Positions 38,007 through 45,751 of a stretch of 64,000 bases of DNA are shown in pieces. The translations under genes were made by a program, and so were the position numbers. Source of the DNA: Thauera propionica (lineage in GTDB: Bacteria > Pseudomonadota > Gammaproteobacteria > Burkholderiales > Rhodocyclaceae); contig NZ_NOIH01000003.1 of assembly GCF_002245655.1 (NCBI RefSeq), positions 620,001 to 684,000 on the forward strand, given 5' to 3'. The notes beneath the pieces are model-generated. The model ran no database searches. It had not been told where the DNA came from and saw only the letters and a list, made by a program, of their open reading frames with translations. Each line of letters opens with the position of its first letter. Position 1 is the first letter of the stretch.

Positions 38007-38542
38007 TGTTCGCTCTCCGTCGGAACTTCGCTTTCGGCCCTCACTACGATGGCCCGCGTCGGACAGGATGCGAAACAGGCACCACAGCCCGTACATGTGT
38101 CGGCATCCAGTTGCGGCAACGCCACGCCACCGATGCGCGGGCGGAAACGGATCGCGCCCGTGGGGCAACTCTCGCCGCAGACTCGGCACTCCACGCCTGC
38201 CTCCGCAAGACAGGCCTGACCGATACTGGCTTTCAACGCCCAGGGCGCCTCGCCTTCCGCGCGGCGCAGCAGGGCGCGCGGCGCGCAACGCGTCACGCAT
38301 TCGCCGCAGAACGTGCACTCACCGAGTGAGAAGTCGACCGCGGGGAACCCGCCGTCGGCCCGGACCAGAATGGCGGTCGGACAGGCGTCGATACAGATAT
38401 CGCATCGGGTACAGGAGGAGATGAAATCGTGCTCTTCCCGCGCCCACGGGGGACGCATGGCGGGCGCCACTGCACGGACCCTGCCGCGCAGAAAGCCCCG
38501 ACGAGAAGGTGATGCCGATTCCACAGGTGCCCCTGAACCCAT
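38003..38542 (-). CDS. napF: Ferredoxin-type protein NapF
   Basis: Several in-frame ATGs exist (38584, 38557, 38542). The first lies inside a perfect Dnr/FNR palindrome, so I prefer 38542 (179 residues), shortly before the conserved SRRGFLRGR. Three 4Fe-4S binding sites are seen: CTRCDICIDACP, CTFCGECVTRCA and CTGCGACFASCP, plus an extra CRVCGESCP group. NapF is a cytoplasmic factor that helps load iron-sulfur clusters into NapA. It is the first gene of napFDAGHBC. Confidence 0.88.
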   Translation of the reverse strand: MGSGAPVESASPSRRGFLRGRVRAVAPAMRPPWAREEHDFISSCTRCDICIDACPTAILVRADGGFPAVDFSLGECTFCGECVTRCAPRALLRRAEGEAPWALKASIGQACLAEAGVECRVCGESCPTGAIRFRPRIGGVALPQLDADTCTGCGACFASCPTRAIVVRAESEVPTESEQ

Positions 38543-38583
38543 TTGTACGCCGCCCATTGAATCCCATGGCGGCAACCCGGTCA

Positions 38584-38597
38584 TTGACCGCGGTCAA
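38584..38597. promoter_or_regulatory. Dnr/Anr (FNR-type) box upstream of napF
   Basis: TTGACCGCGGTCAA is a perfect 14-base palindrome with the TTGA-N6-TCAA layout of FNR/Dnr/Anr sites. If it is a class II activator site centred about 41.5 bases upstream of the start of transcription, the transcript would begin near 38549. Confidence 0.7.
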
Positions 38598-38682
38598 GGA
38601 TGGAAGCGGCGCGTCGCCGCTATCGGGCGACCAGAAGAGGGGGTACAAGCGGAGAGGAAGCCGGGTAAAAAAAGCAGCCGGT

Positions 38683-39333
38683 TCAGCCGCGCAGGTGCTC
38701 CACTGCCCACACCGCGGCCTCGACCCGCGACCGCAGGTTGAGCTTGCGCAGGATGTGCTTGACGTGGACCTTGACCGTGCCTTCCGCGATGTCGAGCTCG
38801 CGGCCGATCATCTTGTTCGACAGGCCGGCGGCAATCCTGTCGAGGATGCGCTGCTCCTGTTCGGTCAGGCCGGCGGCGTCCACGGACTGCGGTCGCGCCT
38901 CGCTGCGCAGGGCAGCCGCCAGCAGCAGGTTGAGCTCGGGCGGGATCACCACCCGTCCCGCCGCGACGTCCGCGAGCGCCGCCGCCATCGCCTCGGGCTC
39001 CATGTCCTTCAGCAGGTAGCCGTCGACGCCGCCACGCAGCGCCGCGACCACATCCTCGCCCTGGTCCGACACCGTGATCATCACCACCCGCGGCTCGGGT
39101 CGCATCTGGCGCAGCTGGCGCAGCACCTCGAGTCCGCTCATGTCGCGCATGTTGAGATCCAGCAGCACCAGGTCGGGCTGCAGCGAGCGCGCCATCTCGA
39201 TGCCTTCCACGCCACAGGTCGCCTCGCCGACGAGGCGAAACGCGGGCACCGTCTGCAGCAACTGCGCCAGCCCCTTGCGGAACAGCGGATGGTCGTCAAC
39301 GATCAGGACAGATTCGAGGGGTGTGTCGTTCAT
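38683..39333 (-). CDS. narL: Nitrate/nitrite response regulator NarL
   Basis: 216 residues from ATG 39333, which shares a base with the narX stop (TGATG). Receiver domain with acidic pair DD (LIVDDHP), phospho-acceptor aspartate in VLLDLNM and lysine in YLLKDM; C-terminal LuxR-type helix-turn-helix (LTEQEQRILDRIAAGLSNKMIGREL). It is phosphorylated by the upstream sensor and binds TACYNMT-type heptamers. It lies beside nap, which it probably regulates. Confidence 0.92.
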   Translation of the reverse strand: MNDTPLESVLIVDDHPLFRKGLAQLLQTVPAFRLVGEATCGVEGIEMARSLQPDLVLLDLNMRDMSGLEVLRQLRQMRPEPRVVMITVSDQGEDVVAALRGGVDGYLLKDMEPEAMAAALADVAAGRVVIPPELNLLLAAALRSEARPQSVDAAGLTEQEQRILDRIAAGLSNKMIGRELDIAEGTVKVHVKHILRKLNLRSRVEAAVWAVEHLRG

Positions 39334-41243
39334 CAACGGCTTCCTTCTTCGGCGAATGCGTCGACCGCAAGCGCCGGCAGGGTATGGACGGCCTGGAAGT
39401 TTACGCTGATACGGGTGCCCCCCTCGCCACGACGAGTGATCTCGATCTCTCCGCCCAGGCTGCGCGCCCGTTCGCGCATGATCGACAGCCCGTGATGGTC
39501 GCGGCCATCCACCGGTCCGTCGTCGATACCCACGCCATCGTCCTCCACCGTGATCGTGACCCGCCCCGCCTCGTCGCAGGCCAGGGCCACGCGCGCGTGC
39601 CTCGCCATCGCATGTCGCAGCATGTTCGACAGCGCCTCACGCACGATCTGCAGCACGTGAACTTCCTGGTTCGGCGTCAGGCTGCAGTCCGAGAGCCGGA
39701 TCTCGAGCGCGATGTCGACGCCGCCGCGTTCGCGGTATTCCGCCACCGCGGCACGCAGCAGCGCGCCCAGGTCGCCCGACAGCTCGAGACGGAAGGACAC
39801 CAGCAGCTCGCGCAGCTGGCGGTAGGCGTCATTCACCCCGGTACGCAGGTCCGCCAGGATGGTGTCGGCCTCGGCCAGCCGCGCCGGATCGGCCAGGGCG
39901 CGCTGCAGCAGGCTCATCTGGATCTTCATGTAGGACAGCGCCTGCGCCAGCGAATCGTGCAGCTCGCGCGCGATCACCGAGCGCTCTTCCTGCAGCGCCA
40001 GCAGGCGCTCCTGCTCGCTGCGCCGCGCCGCGCCCAGCGCCATGCCGATGTGGCGGGACAGGGCCTCGACCAGCTGGCGCTGCCAGTCCTCCAGCGCTTC
40101 GCCGGCGGGCAGGGCCAGACGCAGCATGCCGTAGTGGTGCTCGCGGTCACGCAAGGGGAAGCGCAGCAGCTTCTGCTCCCCCCGCAGCTCCGCCCCGGCA
40201 ACCGAAACCGCCCTGCATTCGGCACAGGCCTGGTCGCCGCGCGCAACGCGTTCGACGCAGGGGCCGAGCGTCGACGCGATCACCGTCGCCGGCCCCTCCT
40301 GGCGCGGTTCGATGCAGGCGAAGCTGCCCTGCAGGCCAGCGACATGGTCGATGTCGCGCAAGGTGGCCTCGTACACCGCCGGCTCGGTCGGCGTCTGGTA
40401 CAGGCGGGCGATGGCATGGTAGAGCAGCTCCAGCGAGCGGTTGCTGCGCTGCAGCTCCGCGGTCTTCTCGGCCACGCGTTGCTCGAGGGTCTGGTACTGG
40501 CGCGAGATCTCGCCCGCCATCAGGTTGAAGGTGGCGCCGACGCGGCCGAGTTCATCGTAGCCGACGTGCTCGACCCGGGCCGAATAGTCGCCACGGGCAA
40601 TCGCCCGCGTCGCCGCCAGCAGCCCGCCCAGCGGCTTGAGCAGCGAGCGGCGCAGGATGAAGAGGGCCACGATGATCACCACCAGCGTGGCGATGATCGC
40701 CCCGGCCAGGATCTCGCGCAGGTCCTCGATGCGGGCCTCGGTGTCCTGCTCGAGCACGAAGACCAGCGTGTCGAGCTGGTCGACGAAACGGTCCACGTTG
40801 GTGAGCAAGGCCTCGACCTCCTCGGGCGGCGTCGACGGCTCTGCGCGCACCATGACTTTCAGGCTCGGTCTCAGGCTCTGGCGCCACGACGAATCCACGC
40901 CACGATAGGTGGCGGCGAAGAGGCCACCGGGGTCGCGCTGCACGATGCGCTGCAGTTCGGGATGCCCCAGCGCGCGCTCGAAATCCTCGATCGCCGCCTC
41001 GACCCGTCGCGGCGACAGCGGGCCGCTCAGCGCATCGGCCGCCACCAGCCCTGCAACGCGGTAGGTGAGCCGGCGCAGGCTGCCGGCGTGGTTGATCGCA
41101 CTGGCACTGCCCTGCACGCTCTCGGCCACCATCACCGACGCACTCATGCCCGCCAGGCTGATCAGCGCCAGCGCCAGCATGGCGAGCGCCACCAGCAGCA
41201 GGATCGAATGCCTGACGAGCAGGCGCGGCATCGCGAACTTCAT
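39333..41243 (-). CDS. narX: Nitrate/nitrite sensor histidine kinase NarX
   Basis: 636 residues from ATG 41243; the frame further upstream is non-coding. Two membrane helices (about 10-35 and 160-185) bracket a periplasmic sensor with the nitrate P-box (INHAGSLRRLTYRV). Then come HAMP, a coiled signalling helix, a cysteine-bearing GAF-like module (CVERVARGDQACAEC), H-box (ARELHDSLAQAL) and HATPase-c (REALSNMLRHA, DDGVGI). It phosphorylates NarL in response to nitrate. Confidence 0.92.
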   Translation of the reverse strand: MKFAMPRLLVRHSILLLVALAMLALALISLAGMSASVMVAESVQGSASAINHAGSLRRLTYRVAGLVAADALSGPLSPRRVEAAIEDFERALGHPELQRIVQRDPGGLFAATYRGVDSSWRQSLRPSLKVMVRAEPSTPPEEVEALLTNVDRFVDQLDTLVFVLEQDTEARIEDLREILAGAIIATLVVIIVALFILRRSLLKPLGGLLAATRAIARGDYSARVEHVGYDELGRVGATFNLMAGEISRQYQTLEQRVAEKTAELQRSNRSLELLYHAIARLYQTPTEPAVYEATLRDIDHVAGLQGSFACIEPRQEGPATVIASTLGPCVERVARGDQACAECRAVSVAGAELRGEQKLLRFPLRDREHHYGMLRLALPAGEALEDWQRQLVEALSRHIGMALGAARRSEQERLLALQEERSVIARELHDSLAQALSYMKIQMSLLQRALADPARLAEADTILADLRTGVNDAYRQLRELLVSFRLELSGDLGALLRAAVAEYRERGGVDIALEIRLSDCSLTPNQEVHVLQIVREALSNMLRHAMARHARVALACDEAGRVTITVEDDGVGIDDGPVDGRDHHGLSIMRERARSLGGEIEITRRGEGGTRISVNFQAVHTLPALAVDAFAEEGSR

Positions 41244-41282
41244 CTTCAGTCTCCAGCGGCCAGCGGGGGGTATCTGTCGGCC

Positions 41283-41383
41283 TACTCCTTTATACCTGCA
41301 ATCGCCCCATGGCCGCCGACAATCGGCATGTTTTTCATTGTTTACAATAGCTTGCAAATCACCCTGATACCTCTTTGGAGGTA
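41283..41383. promoter_or_regulatory. NarL-type heptamer sites between narX and the dnr-like gene
   Basis: TACCTCT-TT-GGAGGTA at 41368-41383 is an inverted heptamer pair with two-base spacing (7-2-7), the preferred NarL/NarP layout. A further match to the heptamer consensus, TACTCCT, lies at 41283-41289. The location in the divergent promoter region suggests control of narX, the dnr-like gene or both. Confidence 0.5.
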
Positions 41384-41489
41384 GGCGAGCGCCAACTCGC
41401 GCGCGCGTGGCGCCTTTGACCCGGCCGCCGCCCTGTCTAGACTGCAGTTCAGCCACGCTGACAACCGGTGTAGCACGCAGGAGCGAACG

Positions 41490-42182
41490 ATGAAACGAGA
41501 AAAAACCCCTCCCAGCATTCCGAGCCTGAGCCAGATTGCCCCCTTCGATCTGCTCGACGACGCACGTCTGCACCGCATGGTCGCCGCGTCCCGCTTGGTG
41601 CGGGCCGAGCGTGGCGAGATTCTCATCCAGGCCCAGGACGTCGCCACCTGTATGCACGTGGTGCTCGACGGCGAGGTGAAATGCCTTCTCCTGGCACCCT
41701 CGGGCAGCGAGAAGCTGATCCGCATCGCCGGCCCCGGCGACACCTTCGGCGAAGAGGCCGCCCTCCTCGGCCGCCCCGCGATGGCGATGGCGCAGGCTGC
41801 GCGCACCACCCGCCTGCTGCATGTGCCCATCGCGCTGGTGCGCGACGCGATGGTCGCCGTTCCCAGCTTTGGCGAAGCCATGACCACCCGGCTCGCGGCC
41901 GCCAGCTACGAGATGATGCTGCACATGCAGCTCTGCATCCAGCTGAGCAGCACGCAGCGCGTTGCACAGTATCTGGCGCAGCTTGCACCGCAGGGCGCCG
42001 AACATGCCGAAATCCGCCTCGCGTCCGACAAGCAGACCATCGCGGCCCAGCTCAACCTCACGCCCGAGACCTTCTCGCGCGTGCTGTCGCGCTTCGTACG
42101 CGACGGCCTGGTGCGCCCGCAGGGTCGCCGCGGCCTGATGCTGGACAACCTCAGCCAGCTGCGGCGCGCGGCAGCCCACTAG
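41490..42182 (+). CDS. Crp/Fnr family regulator, Dnr type
   Basis: 230 residues. Cyclic-nucleotide-binding-like beta barrel (residues about 20-135, with IRIAGPGDTFGEEAALLG) and a Crp-type helix-turn-helix (about 150-220) with recognition helix LTPETFSRVLSRF. The E-SR pattern fits TTGA half-sites. Unlike FNR/Anr it has no N-terminal cysteine cluster, so it is more like Dnr, which senses nitric oxide through haem. It is a plausible regulator of nap and other denitrification genes through boxes like that at 38584. Confidence 0.85.
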   Translation: MKREKTPPSIPSLSQIAPFDLLDDARLHRMVAASRLVRAERGEILIQAQDVATCMHVVLDGEVKCLLLAPSGSEKLIRIAGPGDTFGEEAALLGRPAMAMAQAARTTRLLHVPIALVRDAMVAVPSFGEAMTTRLAAASYEMMLHMQLCIQLSSTQRVAQYLAQLAPQGAEHAEIRLASDKQTIAAQLNLTPETFSRVLSRFVRDGLVRPQGRRGLMLDNLSQLRRAAAH

Positions 42183-42194
42183 CCGCGGGACGCC

Positions 42195-43631
42195 TCAGCC
42201 AGGTTCTCCGGGGACGAGCGGCTCGACAGCCGCCATGTTGGCGGGGGCGGCAAACCAGCGCCCGAGCAGGCGCCAGGTGTCTACATCGAAACGCCGCGTT
42301 CGATCGATGGAAGGCAGATCCTCACGCCGTTCGACGCTGCCGAGATGGCACCACTGGTCGAATGCGTGGTAAGCCTCGCGCCCCGAATGGGCATGACGCT
42401 CGGCGACGACGATCGCCCCCTGCCACGGCCACGGCTTGATGCCGGCCGACGCCAGGCCGCCAAGCAGGCGGGCATCGTGCTCGGCGGCGCTTTCCCGCCG
42501 CGCGCACACCCCCGCACAACGCTTCGCGTGGAAGGCCGAGCAGGCCCCGATGGTGCCTGACTCCAGGCCGAGCCGGCGGGGGCACAGGCGATACAGCAGG
42601 GCCAGTTCGCGCAGCAGGTTCTCCGCCTCGCGGCGATTGCGGAACACGCCATGCAGCCCCTGCCACCCGGCCGGATCGGTGCCGGCGATCGGCACGCGCT
42701 CATAGATCGGCGGACGGCGGCGGTTGTCCAACAGACGCAGCGCGAAGGCCTCGTCCACGCTTTCGGGCACGCGGTTGAAAGGCGGACGCAGGCGCTTAAC
42801 GAGTTCGGCCTCACGCAGGATCGCGTCGAGCTCGCCGGCGGTCTCGACCCACTCGACCCGGCGCACCTGTTCGCGCAGCTCGGCATCCTTGCCCTTGCGC
42901 ACGCTGGCCGCAAAATGTTCCCTGACCCGCGCACGCAGGCTGACGGCACGGGCGGCGAACAGCGGGCGGTCGCTGCGCCCGGGTGGCGGCGCCTCGGCTT
43001 CGGCATGAAACAGATAGACGCCGGGCACGTCGGGAATCGCCTCGAGCAGCCCCTCGGGCAGGCCGGGGGTCTGCGCCGGCGCCTTCATGGCGCGCTCGGC
43101 GGCGCGAGCGATCACATCGGGCGCGAACTGCGCCTGCGCCATCTGTACGAACTGCCACAGCGCCTCGGTATCGCCCATGGCCCGGTGGCGGGCGCCGCAG
43201 TGCAGGCCGTGACGCTCGATCAGCGCATCCAGCCCATGGCGATGGTGTTCGGGAAACAGCGCCCGCGACAGCTTGACCGTGCACAGCACGCGGGCATCGA
43301 AGGCGCGACCGATACGATCGAAGGCGTTCTTGATGAAGCCGAAATCGAAGCGCGCATTGTGGGCAACGAAAACGCAGTCGGCCAGCAGCGCCTGCACCTG
43401 GTCGGCCAGCGTCTCGAAGCGGGGCGCGCCGGCCACCATGTCGTTGGTGATGCCGGTCACCTGCTGGATCAGCGGCGGGATGGGAATCCCGGGGTCGACC
43501 AGGCTTTCCCAGCGCTCGACGAGCACGCCGTCCTCGACACGGAGGATGGCGATCTCGGTGATGCGGTCGCGCACCGGATGGGCTCCGGTGCTCTCGACAT
43601 CGATGAAGGCAAGACGGCGCGGCAGGCTCAT
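42195..43631 (-). CDS. DnaQ-like 3'-5' exonuclease fused to UvrC-like GIY-YIG domain
   Basis: 478 residues. The N-terminal half is a DEDDh exonuclease: FIDVESTG (motif I), VFVAHNARFDFGF (II) and HRAMGDTEAL (III). After a linker, residues about 205-300 resemble the UvrC/Cho GIY-YIG nuclease (DVPGVYLFHAE, LREAELVKRLRPPFN). A cysteine-bearing stretch (CSAFHAKRCAGVC) follows, as in Cho. The product probably acts in DNA repair, combining 3'-5' trimming with incision. The GIY motif itself is reduced to GVY. It converges with the dnr-like gene. Confidence 0.85.
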   Translation of the reverse strand: MSLPRRLAFIDVESTGAHPVRDRITEIAILRVEDGVLVERWESLVDPGIPIPPLIQQVTGITNDMVAGAPRFETLADQVQALLADCVFVAHNARFDFGFIKNAFDRIGRAFDARVLCTVKLSRALFPEHHRHGLDALIERHGLHCGARHRAMGDTEALWQFVQMAQAQFAPDVIARAAERAMKAPAQTPGLPEGLLEAIPDVPGVYLFHAEAEAPPPGRSDRPLFAARAVSLRARVREHFAASVRKGKDAELREQVRRVEWVETAGELDAILREAELVKRLRPPFNRVPESVDEAFALRLLDNRRRPPIYERVPIAGTDPAGWQGLHGVFRNRREAENLLRELALLYRLCPRRLGLESGTIGACSAFHAKRCAGVCARRESAAEHDARLLGGLASAGIKPWPWQGAIVVAERHAHSGREAYHAFDQWCHLGSVERREDLPSIDRTRRFDVDTWRLLGRWFAAPANMAAVEPLVPGEPG

Positions 43632-43674
43632 GCGGTCAGCGCACGGCGCCGCGCGAAGGGTCGCGATGCAAGGC

Positions 43675-43863
43675 TCAGTGGTTGGCGTCGTAGTAGTACG
43701 GCTTCACCGGCACGCGCGCCTCGCGGTGGCGCTGCTGCTCCTCGAGCGACTGCGGCTTGTCCCACCACAGGGCGCGGCCCTTCTGCTGCTCGACGCGCTC
43801 CTGCGGATGCTTCTCCATCCATTCACGCATGAACTTGGTGTGTTCGGATTCGTACATGGCCAT
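43675..43863 (-). CDS. DUF3460 family protein
   Basis: 62 residues from ATG 43863; ATG 43857 is also possible. The sequence (ESEHTKFMREWMEKHPQ, then KGRALWWDKPQ) matches the short betaproteobacterial DUF3460 pattern with its conserved WWDK. Function unknown. Located just downstream of and on the same strand as nothing else close; it faces away from the diguanylate cyclase gene to the right. Confidence 0.8.
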   Translation of the reverse strand: MAMYESEHTKFMREWMEKHPQERVEQQKGRALWWDKPQSLEEQQRHREARVPVKPYYYDANH

Positions 43864-44041
43864 GATCGGGTCCCCGGAAAGTGGCCGCAATTCTAGCAGC
43901 AGGCGCCGACCTGCGCCGCTGCTGCAGCGCGCAATCGCCTTGCGGATTCCGTGACGCAGAACGCATGCGGCACGCCGGCCGCATGTTAGGCTGCACCGAT
44001 ACTGCGGCCGCGCCCAATCATCCCTTCGACTCGCTCTGCGC

Positions 44042-45733
44042 ATGAACCTCAAGACGCGCTTCCTGCTCCTGGCCACCCTGCTGGTCCTGACCGCCTCGGC
44101 GGCGGCATGGTCGGTTTTCCAGCGTATTGCCGAATCCATCATCGAGCAGTGGGGCGTGCGGCTCGCGGAGGTGCAGGTACGTTCGGACAGCGCCAAGCTG
44201 CTGCAGCCCATCGCCCGCGAGATCGCGCTTGCACGCCAGATGGCCGACTCGCAGGTTCTGCGGCGCTGGGCGAAGACGCCGGAAGACGCCAGCATGCGCA
44301 GCGAGGCGATCGCCGAGATGGAGAGCTTTCGCAGCAACTTCCAGGATCGCAGCTACTTCGTCGCCCTGCTCGACTCCGGCGCCTACTTCCACAACAACGC
44401 GCACAACGAATTCGCCGCCAACCCGCTGCGCTACTACCTCCAGCCCGACAACCCGCCGGACGCGTGGTTCTACACCATCGTGCGCGAGGGTCGCGACTTC
44501 CACCTCAACGTCAATCCCGACATCGCGCTCGGCGTGACCAAGCTCTGGATCGACGTACTGCTGCGCGACGGCGAGCGCATTCTCGGCGTCGTCGGCACCG
44601 GCCTCGAACTGGACGGCTTCATCCGCGACGTCATCGACGTCGCCCCACCTGGCATCACCACCCTCTTCGTCGACCACAACGGCGCCATCCAGCTGTTCCG
44701 GGACCGCAACCTGATCGACTACGCCAGCATCACCAAGCCCGAATGGCACAAGAAGACCGTGGATCTGCTGCTGGATACCGCGGAAGATCGCACCCACCTG
44801 CGCGACATGATGCGCGAACTCGCCGCGACCACCACGCCCGGGACGAACGTGCTGAGCCGCTTCGTGCTCGTCAACGGCAAGCGTCATCTCGCCGGCATCG
44901 CCTACCTGCCCGAGCTCGACTGGTACGAGATCACGCTGCTCGATCTCGACGTGGTGATGCCCGTCAACCAGCTCGGCATGGCGGCGCTGGTGTTCGCCGC
45001 CGCCCTGCTGCTGACGCTGGTGATCGTGCATCTGGCCCTGGAACGCCTTGTGTTCCGCCCTGTGAGCGCGCTCGAGCGCGCAATCCTGCGCGTGCGTGAC
45101 GGCGACCTCAGCCCGGTCGACCTGCCTTCGGGCAAGGGCGAGATCGGGCGCCTGATCAAGCACTTCGAGGCCATGGCCGGCGCCGTGCGCAACACCACGG
45201 TCGAACTCGAAAGCCGCGTCCAGGAACGCACCGAAGCCCTGAACCGCCTGGCGCGGATCGACGACCTGACCGGGCTGATCAACCGCCGCGGCATGAGCGA
45301 GCTGATCGACGAGGCGGTGAGCCGCAGCACCCGCGAACGGCAAGCCTTCGGCATCATCTGGATCGACGTCGATTACTTCAAGGAAATCAACGACGAGCTC
45401 GGCCACGCCGAAGGCGACCGCGCGCTGATGACGGTCGCCGCACTGCTGCGCGACCACATCCGCCCCTATGACAGCGCCGCACGCTGGGGCGGTGACGAGT
45501 TCCTGGTGCTGCTGACGCCGTGCGACACGACGACGCTGGCCAGCCTGAGCGAGCGCATCCGCGCCGAAGCCGAGGCCGCGCGCCCGCTGCCCGGCGGCCG
45601 CGCGCTGACGGTGAGCATCGGCGCACGGCTGGTGAAGCCGGGGGAAACCGTGGAACTGGCGCTGCAGAAGGCTGACGAGGCGCTCTATGAAGCCAAGAAC
45701 GGCGGTCGCAACACCGTGCGCCTGAACGCCTGA
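44042..45733 (+). CDS. Membrane-bound diguanylate cyclase (Cache-HAMP-GGDEF)
   Basis: 563 residues. N-terminal membrane helix (about 5-25), a large periplasmic dCache-like sensor (30-310), a second helix (about 312-335), HAMP (RPVSALERAILRVRDGDLSPV) and a GGDEF domain. The active site AARWGGDEFLVLL is intact, and RPYD lies five residues before it, a correct RxxD inhibitory site. It makes cyclic di-GMP with product feedback and so links an external signal to surface or motility behaviour. No EAL domain is present. Confidence 0.93.
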   Translation: MNLKTRFLLLATLLVLTASAAAWSVFQRIAESIIEQWGVRLAEVQVRSDSAKLLQPIAREIALARQMADSQVLRRWAKTPEDASMRSEAIAEMESFRSNFQDRSYFVALLDSGAYFHNNAHNEFAANPLRYYLQPDNPPDAWFYTIVREGRDFHLNVNPDIALGVTKLWIDVLLRDGERILGVVGTGLELDGFIRDVIDVAPPGITTLFVDHNGAIQLFRDRNLIDYASITKPEWHKKTVDLLLDTAEDRTHLRDMMRELAATTTPGTNVLSRFVLVNGKRHLAGIAYLPELDWYEITLLDLDVVMPVNQLGMAALVFAAALLLTLVIVHLALERLVFRPVSALERAILRVRDGDLSPVDLPSGKGEIGRLIKHFEAMAGAVRNTTVELESRVQERTEALNRLARIDDLTGLINRRGMSELIDEAVSRSTRERQAFGIIWIDVDYFKEINDELGHAEGDRALMTVAALLRDHIRPYDSAARWGGDEFLVLLTPCDTTTLASLSERIRAEAEAARPLPGGRALTVSIGARLVKPGETVELALQKADEALYEAKNGGRNTVRLNA

Positions 45734-45751
45734 AACGGCGCCCGGGCAGCT

